Assembly: GCA_035041965.1 (NCBI GenBank) | Contig: JAPYMA010001267.1 | Coordinates: forward strand, 1-64,000 | Direction: 5' to 3' | Length of the DNA: 64,000 bases | Source of the DNA: Anisakis pegreffii | Lineage: Eukaryota; Nematoda; Chromadorea; Rhabditida; Anisakidae | Shown here: positions 12,001 to 24,709 of the stretch, in pieces | Layout of the letters: each line of letters begins with the position of its first letter | How positions within the stretch are numbered: the first letter of the stretch is position 1 | The notes under the pieces: generated by a model | Database searches by the model: none | What the model was told of the DNA's origin: nothing | The model's input: only the letters and a program-made list of their open reading frames with translations | Translations under genes and position numbers: made by a program

Positions 12001-13598
12001 GTTTCCAGACGTATTCAGAGTTGCTCTCTAAAACAGTGGTTCTCACGTTCAGGTGCTCCGTCACCCCTTTCGATGTGTGGCAGGCTGCCGTTAGCCCATC
12101 CAACCCATGACACCCCGAAATTACCCAAGACGGGTAAATTGACTCCCTATGAGAAACACCGTCCTAGACCGTCAGATTGGGCAGGTGGGGAGCACTCTGT
12201 ACATCTCAGTACATTATCCACGCTAAAATTCGTGAGGATCTTTTAGTTTGAAGGAAAGATGTATTCAGATATTGTAATTACTGATTATATTCATAATGAT
12301 GCTAGTGATGAATAGCTGTTAAGAGTTATGATGATAGAATAAAAAATCAACACTTACATCACCGCTGCCTTGCTTATCTGAAGGCAATTCCTGTAGACGT
12401 TGACTATCGTCTAAAGCAGAAAATTGCTCACGATTATCTGATAGTGGGCTGATAAATTGTCCGTCATCAGCATCTCCGAAAGTGGACTGTTCCGAAGTTG
12501 ATACTTTTGATGCTTCCACAAAGTGTTGTGGTTCCGGTTGCACATCTTTGTCGTTGGAGTCAGGAACTGAAGTAACGCGAGTTTTATCTGCTGGCACTAT
12601 TTCGACGGCAAACTCTCGCGGAGCTTTGGTTATCTGGTCTTGTGAATCGCGACTGGCTTCAGTGATATTTTGTGCTTGCGTAACGTTATTGGATTTTCGC
12701 GAATTAGAATTTGAGTTTTCAGATAGATCAGAGCTTGAATTGAGCCGAGTGCTTTCGGTTGGGTGGTGTTGTCTTGGATTCCAGACTTGTCCGTCTACTG
12801 TTTTTGGTGACGGTAGTCTTGTTGTTCGTTCACGCGTTTCCGGAGACTCTCTACCATCGGGTCCTACGGGACCAAGTTTTCCGGATTCGGAAGTGGCACT
12901 TGAATGATGTGCACTAGCTATCTCAAATAAATTATCGTTAGCATCATTTGATAGCTCAACCGGCCTTCCAAGCGGTAACGTGCCAGGTGGACCAGTTTTC
13001 TGCGGAGTTTCTGAAATATAACAACGCGTTTTGGTGGAATGCTCGTTCGAAGCATGCACATAATGCATGATATAAGATAGATTATTTCGAAAACGGATGC
13101 TTCTCTTGTAGAACATGTTTGACTCTTACATCTAAGAAACATTACCCTTCAATCCGAATAGCTAGCTTAAGAGAATCGTGATATTAAAGTTCATATTATA
13201 GCCCAGTGATAGCTTGGATATGGTGGTGGTTGTCAAATTTTAAAGCAATAAGGATTATTTCGGCATGCTCGTATCAAACATAAATTGGTCTATGCCTTAG
13301 GTTTTCGCTTTATGACTTTGAAACTTTAATTCTCCTAGCAGCAACGTATGTGTGCATATACTTTATTGATAACAGAAAAGAGTTCGCTCTATTTGATGTG
13401 TACATTTCATGAGCCTGAGGTTAACGAGATGTCATTTAAGCTCACAAACCTGTGTAATACTTCGTGCTGCTGCTGCTCGAACCACCATATCTACCGTAAG
13501 TACGCAATATAGAATAGGAATCAGCAGTAGGGCGTCGCTTACGATGCCATGAGATGAAGTATGATCGCTTTAATCTAGTGCTCGATTGTTGTTCAGTC
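9004..13598 (-). CDS. Acidic Ser-rich protein with GGYSAPSSYRT tandem repeats, function unknown
   Basis: Five exons on the minus strand: 13598-13450, 13010-12358, 11910-11726, 10883-10377, 9138-9004. The first two join perfectly (phase G|AA), as do the last two (phase 0). Exon 1 holds a basic RKRR run followed by a Tyr/Ser-rich stretch. Exon 2 encodes about 217 residues rich in Ser, Asp, Glu, Asn and Thr. Exon 4 has seven full copies of an 11-residue GGYSAPSSYRT unit plus a partial one, then a Cys cluster (ECCAAPTNPCCCC). Exon 5 is Ser-rich with CDTTCCDFSKC and a TAA stop. The exon 3 donor (CA|GTGAGT) leaves two bases while exon 4 begins at phase 0, so a small exon is missing or another donor is used. 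No start or signal peptide was found. Gly/Tyr/Ser repeats with Cys clusters recall secreted structural or cuticle proteins, but that is inference. Confidence 0.6.
10022..10160. repeat. Degenerate ATT-rich microsatellite
   Basis: A run of TTATTATT/ATTATTG-like triplets in the last intron of the GGYS-repeat gene. The minus-strand open frame over it (an Ile-rich run) is an artefact of composition. Confidence 0.75.
10529..10795 (-). repeat. 33-bp coding minisatellite (about 8 units)
   Basis: The unit GAATAGCCACCGGTACGATA plus 13 more bases repeats about eight times with few changes (GGAG/GGGG, AGCC/AACC). Because 33 is divisible by three, several frames on both strands stay open. Only the minus-strand frame giving GGYSAPSSYRT is continuous with flanking coding sequence and splice sites, so it is taken as real. 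Confidence 0.9.
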
Positions 13599-13694
13599 CT
13601 GAATTCAAATAAGGGAATTTTCTGGTGAACATATCAGGAATATTGATCTGTTTGGAACTATCCAATACATCTTTACTAGTGAATTAAGGTAACA

Positions 13695-15985
13695 ATGGAA
13701 ATACTTTTAGAGCAGATCGAAATCTTTAGAATTTCTAGTGTTCTCACAGCTAATCCGAATGCCAGTCCGAAAACTTTTATCAGTATGGAGCATTTCCTTG
13801 AATTACAGCAGGTGGTGAGTTTAATTCCTCTGACTTATAAACTCCTAGAAAAAAAACTTTACTAGTTGCTCTATGAAACAGATTCGATTACGTATAAATG
13901 AGCAATTTTGGATTCACTCACCAAAAACTGCGCGATTCTTCAGAATCTTTCTTTAATATTTCAGAATTATTTCTTCTGGATGATGTAACGAAATCAGAAG
14001 ATTGTTGTTGTTTATTACATACAATAGTGTTACAAAGCCAAATGATCAGTAGTACTGTTTGCAGCAATTGGGAAACGGATGAATTGCGCATTTTCAAAGC
14101 AGCATGAATGCGGAATAATCTCGCAACAAAATGAATTTATACCAGATATCCTTGGGAGAAGTCTTCGGGAAACAAAAATTTTAAAATTTTTGACAAATTC
14201 AAAATATTTTCCAGCAAAAAAGTGTTTTACTGGTTACTTAGAACAAAATGTTGCGAGGTTTTGAGAATGAATTCACAAACAGTAAGATGGGTAAAAGAAG
14301 GGAAAACAATGCAAGAGATCCGATGAAAGAGCAACACGATTCAGAAATGCACACGAGAAAGCTGTAAATGAGAATCTCAAGGCGGTTTTAGCGAGGAGGA
14401 ATTTTGTGAATGAAAAAATGCGAAGGACGAAGACGAGATTTTGATCTGTGCAAATAAAATGAAAAAGAATGGAAAATCCGTCAAGGTTGGATCGAAAGTG
14501 ATGATTGAAATTCAACGAAAATTATATAAGAAAGCAGTGGAAGTTTATGATGAATGAATTATCTAACCAAATTATTTGTCTTTGTTTCATCTGCAGTCAA
14601 ATTTTTAGGTGATCATTGCTCGCTTTTTATGTGAATCATTGAAAATGAATCGGTAAATTATGATGAATCTTGTTGAATTGTGTTTAAAGGCAATAGAAGT
14701 GATTAACGGGATCACTGAATAATTTTCAGGTTTTTGTTCTTTGCATTGCTTGAAAACATTCATTCAGATGGAAGAACGATTGAGTTTTGTGAGCATTCAT
14801 GAGAAATTAACTTGGATGATTGATCTGGACGACAAATGGTGACGTAAAGAAACAATAGACGTTTTTTAACATCGATAAGAAAGATGTTTTGAAGGAACGA
14901 CGAAGGCGAGTGATAATAATGCCCTTGGGCGCTATGAAGAGCAGCAGACCTTGGTGTATCCGGATGGTCGATAATTTATGGACTGTTCCAAACGGATACT
15001 CAACATAAATGGACGATGAATGCTCGTAAATGGTTGTTTTCGATTAAGGAAATTTATTTTCAGTTATTTAGAAAGTTTCAGAGGAGATTTATTTTCAATT
15101 ATTTAAAAAGTTTTGATGAAGTGATGGAATAAGTGAAGAATTTTAATGCACATTCATGGAAATTTTACATCATTATTGACAGAAATCAATTGATTCGATT
15201 GGATTTGATTTAGTTTTGAGTTGATGATTGTGAAATCTGAAAGTACAGATGCCTTGAAAATGATGCTTTTGTTCCAACTGAAATACTATATCCAATTCTT
15301 TTTTGTGAAACAAATGCTTCTCATCCTTTTGAACGTTTCCAGTCTAAGGGTTTGACATTCCCTCCGGATTGATTTAGAGTATGTCACATGCCCAGTCTTC
15401 GAAGCACTTATTCAATGCTAACAGATTTCTAGAAAGACTTTATCCTCTGCATGGCTGTGTCAACTGAACAAGATTACTGGGTGGCTGATATATTCATCTT
15501 CTGCGGGAAGTTTTCACAGTTTTGGTGAGGAACTAAGGCTGGTCCTGTCTCGAGGGAAGTTGCTGGGAATCCTCAAGAATTTCTTCAACGAATTTGAATG
15601 CCTCTTCAGTGTGAATGGAACAGTTTTATGAGGAAAACAATTCTATTTATCTGACCAATTATGAATCGAAGTTCCTTTGAATCGATTGAATATCATTTCA
15701 GATTACGACGAATCGACACCATCGATTCCATTTTGCTAAAAAGAAGCTTATGTTTGGATAAATGTTGTGATATAGTAATGTTTTGATGAACACATCGAAT
15801 AAGTTCATTGCCTCTATGCGATGCTGCTAGAGACTGCAAAGGCAGGCATTTGAATAAAGCTTCGCATCCTGAATCAATATTTAGCCAAAGACGAACGATC
15901 GATGTTCATCGTTGTGGTTTCTAGTGCCAAACGGCTGCCAAATGAAAACACTGAATTAAGCGATGAATTCCAGGTTGATCTTTAA
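13695..15985 (+). pseudogene. Coding-like fragments, unidentified; decayed gene or unresolved multi-exon gene
   Basis: Plus-strand pieces read like protein but do not assemble. A frame from ATG 13695 (EQIEIFRISSVLTANPNASP...) ends at a GTGGTGAGT donor. A piece near 13965 begins ELFLLDDVTKSED. A segment near 14770 begins MEERLSFVSIHEKLTW behind a CATTCAG acceptor. One near 14915 reads ALGRYEEQQTLVYPDG. One near 15615 reads EQFYEENNSIYLTNYES. One near 15698 reads RRIDTIDSILLKRS behind ATTTCAG and before GTAATG. One near 15865 reads NQYLAKDERSMFIVVVSS and ends DEFQ before GTTGAT. Stops or phase breaks separate most of them. This may be a pseudogene or a fast-evolving gene whose junctions I could not resolve. 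No family is recognised. It lies head-to-head with the GGYS gene. Confidence 0.35.
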
Positions 15986-16282
15986 CCTTCGATGGGTTTG
16001 ATTCCATCAGAATTACGGGGTTTTTGCTAGGAAGTGTAGATGGAGGAGGGGTATGTGTCAGCTGTCGCTTTTGAATGTTCTGTTACTAATTTGTTCGCTG
16101 CTTAATTGAAATCACTATTGAGTTAGTATTGTGATTTATGTCAAAAGTAAACGATTATTCAACGCGATATGTACTGATACCTTTCGTGAATGCGTTGATA
16201 ATTTTTAAGTTCTTAGCAAGCACAAATTTAGATTTCCGTGGTCTCGTATTATTGAATCGGGGAGTTCGAATTCGAAAACGAA

Positions 16283-19262
16283 ATGGGCGAATTCTTCTTT
16301 AATATTGATCACGGATATTTGGAGGGTTTAATTCGTGGCTTCAAAGAGGGTATCCTCACGCAGACTGATTACGCTAATCTTGTACAGTGTGAAACACTTG
16401 AAGGTACGTACGTAAAATTTGGCTGTTTCATTTTTAAATTCATCTATCCAGTTTTCTCTAGAATTCTTTATGAGGTTTGCAAAAAACTACATCATGAAAA
16501 GTGTTTGACGTTGATGTGGAACATTCATTTGAAATGAGTCTAAAGCTTGAATGTTGAGACGTTTGTTATTAATTGAAAACGTGTGGAATTTCAGATTTGA
16601 AGTTGCATATTCAATCAACCGATTATGGTAACTTCTTAGCAAATGAACCGGGTTCGATCACTGTTCAGGTTCGTTTAAGAATGTTCACATCGTCTAAGAT
16701 TCTGTCCTAATAGAGTCGGCAAACTCTGTCAGTCTTATGTATGTTTTGATTTTTTCTAGAAGAAATCTAGTGTGAATTTATATCTTGTGATATTCAGGTG
16801 ATTGATGAACGTTTGAAAGAAAAATTGGTAACCGAATTTACACATATCAGAAACAATGCTCTTGAACCGCTGTCAACGTTCCTCGATTACATTACGTTGG
16901 TTTTAATTTCATTGTACACTTGATGGTTTTGTTGATATTATGCAGCAAAGTATCAAAGGCAATCTGCTTGATTAAGTGGGTGTATAAGTAGTAAAAGTAA
17001 CAATTATAATGACAATCAGTGACTGTTAATTGCGGATTTAATTATTAGGGTATTTTCACGGATTTGTAATCATTAGCTGTAAAATAGTTAAGGGTATTTT
17101 CACGGGGTTCATTCCATTTCCATGAAGGTGCAATAATTTCGTGAACGAAATTAAGTAATGATAAATTAAGTGATAATTTTAGTTATTCATATATGATCGA
17201 CAATATAATCCTACTGATAACCGGCACACTGCATCAAAGACCAATCAATGAATTGATATCGAAATGTCATCCGTTGGGGTCATTTGAACAGATGGAAGCC
17301 ATTCATATCGCCTCAACACCTGCCGAACTCTACAATGCGGTACTTGTCGATACACCGCTAGGTGAGTGTTTTTGATAGTTTCGTTGCATTTATTTAAAGA
17401 TGTGATCCGATTTTTACTATAGTGTCCTCATGTGTTTTTAGTCACTCATAAGGGAACGTCCATCGAATTTTTTAAACCGGCAAAGTGTTCATACAGCTCT
17501 AGGTTTTTTGTTTCAATTCGGAGTGGAATATATTAACTGTTTAGTGATTGCTGTATGACAAAAAATTAAATTTGATTTGAACAGTTGATAAGTTCAGCGT
17601 TTTCATGCAAAATTTTTAGCTCCATATTTCGTGGACTGCATCAATGAGCAAGATTTGGACGAGATGAACGTTGAGATTATTCGAAACACGTTGTACCGAG
17701 CGTATTTGGAAGACTTCTATAAATTTTGCCAGAAACTCGGCGGAAAAACAGCTGAAGTAATGAGCGAAATATTAGCAGTATGTTTTGATTTGTTGAATCT
17801 TTTCGTTGATTTCCATTCAGTTTCATTTTGATACATGATGACGAGTTAGTGGCTAAGAATTAGGCGACGAATTATATTAGTTGAGTAGCAACGATAACGG
17901 AATAATGATAAAAGGAATGGAATATTGCTGATAAGACTTTTATGGTGCGAGGAGAAAGAGTTATTTGATGAGTCAGTTCATTGATTTGTTGGTGTTTATC
18001 TACTATGCAATGCGGTTCGGGATTATAGACTGGAAGAGCAATGGTAAGAAACTTAATGAGATATCCTTTCATGGAGTTGATATGGTGATTCGATAAATGT
18101 TTATTAATGAGCAGATTCGATTTGTTTCTGAAATAGTAGGTTGATGGTTATTTGAAGTAGTGTTTTAGTTTGAAGCCGACCGACGAGCTATCATAATTAC
18201 AATCAACAGCTTCGATACAGAGCTGTCGAAGGATGACCGAGCAAAATTGTATCCTCGATGCGGAAAACTTTATCCTGAAGGTGAGTGTCTGAGTTGATTT
18301 GTTGAATTTTCGTTGCCTTGTCGAAAAGTTTTATTGAGTCATGGAAGTGGTTACAATATTGTAAGTGTATTGTACTTTCTGAATGATTTTTGGTATTGCT
18401 TGATTGTTACTATTATCATTGTTATAGTTGTGAATGATTTGTCATTGTCGATATCGAGCAACATTGTTCAGTTGTTTGGTTTTTGCAGGTTTGATGGGCT
18501 TATCACGTGCAGATGATTATGAACAAGTGAAGCAAGTTTGTGAATATTATTCAGATTACAAAGCGTTATTCGAGGGATCTGGCACGCAACCCGGTGATAA
18601 AACACTCGAAGATAAATTCTTTGAGTATGAGGTGATTCGGTTTTATTATTATGAGTAGCATTGGATTATTATCGTTATAATTGTTGTTTTTACAATTAGT
18701 TGATAATACCACTGTGGCTGGTCTAAGACAGACTCTGTACTGATTTGTAGTCGTTGAATTGGATGTTTTGCGATGGATATTCTGAAGCTTCTGACATCTG
18801 TCTGAAGTGTTTAACTCGGGCAAGATTAAAGAAATGTTTTATTCGCATCAAGTTAAAAACATTAAAAGAGAGAATCGAGAAGAGTATTAGGGAAAAGTGT
18901 TTCTTGCCGTTAAAAAGACGGAAGAATAAAACGAAGTATGAATTTATGTGTAAGTGGTCAGAAGATTTTGAATGGATTAAATTTTCAAGTTTGTTAGGGT
19001 TGCTGTTCAGGTTAGATTCATTGTTAAAGTAGAAATGTTAGAAGGTGGTTTGAGAAATTGAGTGGACATTTGAGAAGTGTGACTAAAAATTGTTTTCCAG
19101 GTGAAATTGAATGTGATGTCGTATTTGCATCAATTCCATTTCGGTGTCTTCTATGCGTTCATCAAGCTAAAAGAGCAAGAGATGCGAAATATTATCTGGA
19201 TTGCCGAATGTATATCACAAAGACACCGCACAAAAATCGACAACTACATTCCGATTCTTTAA
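16283..19262 (+). CDS. vha-16: V-type proton ATPase subunit d (V0 sector)
   Basis: Eight exons join in frame to 348 codons plus stop: 16283-16403, 16595-16668, 16798-16895, 17183-17361, 17620-17777, 18169-18280, 18489-18631, 19101-19262. Subunit d sits on the cytosolic face of the V0 ring and couples it to the V1 central stalk during ATP-driven proton pumping into lysosomes and other acidic compartments. The start [19 protein letters not shown], the middle segments ([25 protein letters not shown]) and the end ([11 protein letters not shown]) match the family. The length is what is expected (about 350). All donors are GT and acceptors are TTTCAG-like. The intron from 18632 to 19100 holds a spurious open frame. 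The gene symbol follows the C. elegans name and rests on recognition of the family, not on a search. Confidence 0.95.
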
Positions 19263-21800
19263 AATTTATTTCGCGGCATATCTTTCGGAATGTGCATGAA
19301 ATTATAAGCATGTAATTTTTGTGTTTTTTATTTCAAAAGATTTGTTTATGATAGATAGACTTTATGGAGAGTTTCATCTTATGATAGCACTATTACCACA
19401 TGCTGTTCTACGTTTTCTTTCCGTTTTGGCCAGTGGAGATCCTGCGATCATCGGAAATCTGGAATTCGGATCTCTATTCTTAAACTTTCTTTCTGTTTGT
19501 TGCTGGTCTTTCTTTGGATGGTGAAATTAAAACGGGGTGGAAAGGTTGAAAGAGGTTCTCTAAGGTGAATTTTTAGAGGTGTCTGGGAGGAAATGGGTTG
19601 TTGATTGGTGAGATACTGGTTCAGAAGTAGTTTGGGATTCGTTAAGAATTTTTGTTCGAGACTGATTATAATGATGAAAATATTTTCATTAGTATTCGTC
19701 AAATGACTTGTAATATTACTGTTTATCATCAGACTATTCACTTTATTTCATTCGAATGAATTGCAATTTCTCAAAGTTTCTTCTTTCTTTTCAAATATTC
19801 CCCCGTTAATGTTTTGTGTGATTGTGTAGAGAAATTCGTTATTGTGATATCTTTTCAGTCCTGTTTTCCGTTGTAATTTTTACCGATTAAAATTGAGTAT
19901 CTCTGATTTTTAAGAAGTGATTTCTGTATCCTTTTTTCACTCGTTTCATCAGAAATAATCACAGTCAAAAACTTTTCATATATTCACTGCAAACTTGTTC
20001 ATACGTATATATGTTATAAAGTTTTAATAATAATGGTATTCATTAAATCTTTTTAAATTATTTTGCTTTGAACTTGTAATGTTTTGAGTCTGTAATTGTT
20101 TCTTCATTCCCTTTTAATTTTATTCAGTTATGATATTATTAATATTACTGCTGTTATTATTACTCATTATTATCGTTATTATTATTGTTAATAATTATTC
20201 ACATTGGAATGATTCGATTTCAGTATTTTTTGTTGTTTATTTTCAACAGAACGATTTTTCAATGCGTTTTTCGTCGAAGAAATATATATCGTTTCAATAG
20301 TATAGGAAATAATTTTTGTTTTTGATTGAGGAACTTCGAACGTCAGAGGTGATTGATTGAATTAATATTTTTCGAATGTTTGTAGCATATTCGAGTGGCA
20401 GCAGAATTGTGATGATTGATTGTATTGAGAAGATATTTGTCCTGAACGAAATTTGTTCGTGAATCAGTAAAAAGAGTTATTCATATGAATATGGCGATTG
20501 TTTTGTTGTATTTCTGTGGACTTTGAAACGTTGAGATGACTTGCGAAGGATTTGTTATATCCTAAGCGAAGATGAGAATATATTTGAATAGCCAGTAGGT
20601 TTGTCAGGGAGAGAGAATCTCTAGAAATATTAAAGTTTTAGATCAATGTTGTTGAAGTTTTACGATTTTACCTATCCATCTTAACTTGTACAATCTCATG
20701 TATCTCATACAGTTCTCGATCTATTTAGTAGGTTGATGGGAAGTGTTTTGCCTGATAAAGAGTCTCGCATGATTGATAGAAGATCTTTACATCAGATGAT
20801 AAGTTTTTAGAGAATTCAAGAGGAGTTCGGAGATAGATAAGGGATTCTGAAACAAAACATTGCTACTATCGAGAAAGAAAAAAGTACAGAAAGTTGTATT
20901 GCTCACAGAATGTTGTTTATTGAAGTGTTCGTCTTAAGAAACGAGTGAGTGGTCTAGTGATGTTAGTTTCACAATGAGTAAGTTTGTTGCCTCATGAAAA
21001 ACTATTTTATTCTCCTTGATTTTTTATAGAATATAATTTATTGAAGTTCCGTAAACTGTTAATTTGACTGTAAGTCTTCCGATACTATTGCTTTTTTGAT
21101 TTTTTGTTGACATTCCAGTGAAATGCTTATTGTTAACATAACTTATGTTTTTGATAAAAAATCTTCCGAGCAACTTCTATTTGACATTCCTTTGAAATGC
21201 CTCTAAAAGCAATTATTCGAGTATCATCACCGCCAATATCATCATTTCTTCAAATGATTTTGTTTCTGTATTCCCGTCTCAACTATCGTCGTGTCTGAAT
21301 TCGTTTACGTTGAAACGATCAAAACAATCTTTCCATATCCTTTCTTGTATTATTCGTAGTAGTGTTGTTGTATAAACGAGAAAATTTTCTATTAATAAAC
21401 ATTTCTATACAAATTTGCAACAATGTTTTCACTCGAATATCCTACTCTTGAATGTCCGATGGAGCAAACCCGACAAGATGACATCTTTTCATCGCAAACA
21501 CCATTTTAACACCGAACCCATTCACTTCAAACGTTTTCAACTATAACCTAAGGTTGTTCTTTGCGTCTAATACTCCAAACACTAAAATTGAACTCCTCTA
21601 AAATGCGAATGGGTAAGTGCATACAATCCCGCTCATTGTCTTATTTAAAGGTGAATGTTTTACGAAATGAATTCATTGTATCAACATACTTTTATTGAGA
21701 GTACTTCATGATTTGCACGACGCATAAAAACAACCAAAAACAACACAGTAACACAACAATAACGACGATTCAGCAACATTGATTTTATTATGATCACCGT
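19263..21800. other. Intergenic spacer between convergent V-ATPase d and RPS15 genes
   Basis: AT-rich DNA holding the two 3' flanks. It includes a low-complexity ATT-rich run at about 20125-20205. The open frames seen here are compositional, and nothing in them resembles a known protein. Confidence 0.6.
21691..21696 (-). terminator. Candidate polyadenylation signal of RPS15
   Basis: TTTATT on the plus strand is AATAAA on the minus strand, about 105 nt past the RPS15 stop. A second AATAAA lies only about 12 nt past the stop (21784-21789), which is closer than usual. Confidence 0.4.
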
Positions 21801-22863
<1,063 letters not shown>

Positions 22864-23430
22864 ATTTACTGCAGTCCGATAACAATTTCTGCCTTCAAAC
22901 GAACTTACAAATGATCAAAATCAAACCGAACACATCATATTTACACACGAAATCGTAAAATCACACGAAACTATCACAAAAACACCTTCAAAACTGAGAA
23001 AAACGAACTCAATTAGTCTTCTTTAAAGAATTTGTTGATGATAACTTTAAGAAGGAGAAAACAAGCTGAAAATCTCAACAAAATATGCATAAACCCTGTA
23101 AAAATGTTTCGTAAAATCAAAATTTTCATGTAAAACTATGTAATGTGTTAACGAATCGTGAAATGCATTATAACCGTATACTGGTCTCACTCAGCGCAAC
23201 TGACGTCTCAGGACTCAACACTTCAAATAATTTCACAACTTCCTGCTATATTCATTCTCAGACTGAAATTACATGTTAGAACGTAGAATCCTTGAATACT
23301 AATGTGAAAAGACTGAATTAATATCATTTTCATTGTGGGAATTCCCGGAAAAGAAGCTTCTTGATGAATCGTATCAAATCTGGTGATTAAGGCAAATTCC
23401 TTATAGATTAATAGTTCGTCCTGTAAACAA
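22864..23430. promoter_or_regulatory. 5' flank of RPS15
   Basis: About 570 bp upstream of the RPS15 start and before the tRNA gene. It should hold the RPS15 promoter. No TATA box or repeated operator-like motif stood out. Confidence 0.3.
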
Positions 23431-23512
23431 GCAGCGATGTCCGAGTGGTTAAGGAGTTTGACTCGAAATCAAATGGGCTCTGCCCGCGTAGGTTCGAATC
23501 CTGCTCGCTGCG
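23431..23512 (+). tRNA. tRNA-Ser (anticodon CGA)
   Basis: The full cloverleaf can be drawn. The acceptor stem GCAGCGA pairs with TCGCTGC (7 of 7). The D-arm is TCCGAGTGGTTAAGGA. The anticodon stem TTTGA pairs with TCAAA around loop CTCGAAA, giving anticodon CGA. There is a long class II variable arm (GGGC TCT GCCC). The T-arm loop is TTCGAAT. The discriminator is G and CCA is not encoded. A TTTT Pol III stop follows about 6 nt downstream. No intron. It reads UCG codons. Confidence 0.95.
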
Positions 23513-24705
23513 AACTATTTTCGTGCCGTTAACACTTATACGAGATATCAATGATTTTGTGTCCATTCATATTTTTTTCGAAACAATTCCCATTGCTACT
23601 AAAAATGCAGATTTATCTCTCGCCTAGATTCTAGAGACACTTACTTGTGATTTAATCATGCAACTCGTGTAGTTATTCATTGCCTTAGATCAAAATTTGA
23701 TTTCAATTGTTCACAGTTTCTCATCCGTATGGAAAGATTGCTTGTTCGGTGTACCATACGTGCAGATATCGTTAAAACATTCCATTTCTAAGCCTTGTGA
23801 AGGATCAGTCGCATTGTGGATGTCGTCAAAAGTCTTATAATCCGGCCAAATGTCCATTTACGAACCCACTTTCCTCTTGAATTGAACAGTTCAGTCTGAT
23901 TGATTTCCCAGTTTTGGCACATCTTATTGATGAAACCCAAGCAAGCAGTTTGACCCCAAGTGAGTAAATGATTCGAACTTCATCAATTGATTACCTGATG
24001 TGAAGCTTTTCAGATATTCATAAGTCTAATCGGTTAACTGGCAGACTGAACAGCAGGAATCACGATGTGATCAGGCAGAAGTGAAAGTTACCTTTCATTA
24101 TAATTACTTAAACCGTTTATGTGATATAATTGCTGTTAGCCCTGTCATTGTTGTGCTTATAGACATAAGTATAAATTAAAATTGATTCTTTGTTTCAGTC
24201 ATTTCTATCACCACCTTACGTTTCGTCATAAGTTTGAATGTATAATTTCTTATGTTCACTTTTTTCTTAAGTTCATCATGAAATTTGGAATATATTCGGA
24301 ATATAAAATTTTCGATTCAGTAACGTTAGTCTGTGGAGGAAAATGTTTGGTGTGCGTTCAGTCAAACAACATTATGATCGTGCTCATAGCATTTACGTGT
24401 ATTATGGAAGTTTAATAAATGATTAAAACACTTTGGTGGATATGACAAATAACTGTGATGGAAGAACAATATTGCTATTAAGCGTCATCTTCATAAGAAA
24501 GATTTCAACAAAAAAAGACATTCAGTTGAGCCTTGAATGAGCGAAGATAAAGCAATCCATAGAAACAAATGAAGGAGATGGGAATGTCTAAGGCTGATCA
24601 ACCACAGCAAAACCCAGTGAAAACTTACAAATCCAAAACCCACAATACTAATCAAAGAAATAATAATACCAAAAAAAAAAAACAACAAGAAAAAAAACAG
24701 ATAAA
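23513..24705. other. Spacer between tRNA-Ser and satellite array
   Basis: No gene recognised. An A-rich run lies at about 24670-24700 and AT-rich open frames lie around it. The first decayed satellite-like sequence begins near 24715. Confidence 0.5.
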
Positions 24706-24709
24706 AAAC

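Noticed and set aside
12482..12907. Plus-strand 141-codon frame
   Set aside because: Antisense shadow of the acidic Ser-rich exon 2 of the GGYS gene, which has matching splice phases on the minus strand.
15600..15900. Resemblance of fragments to a cullin N-terminal region
   Set aside because: Only a loose similarity of a few short strings; adjacent segments do not follow cullin order.
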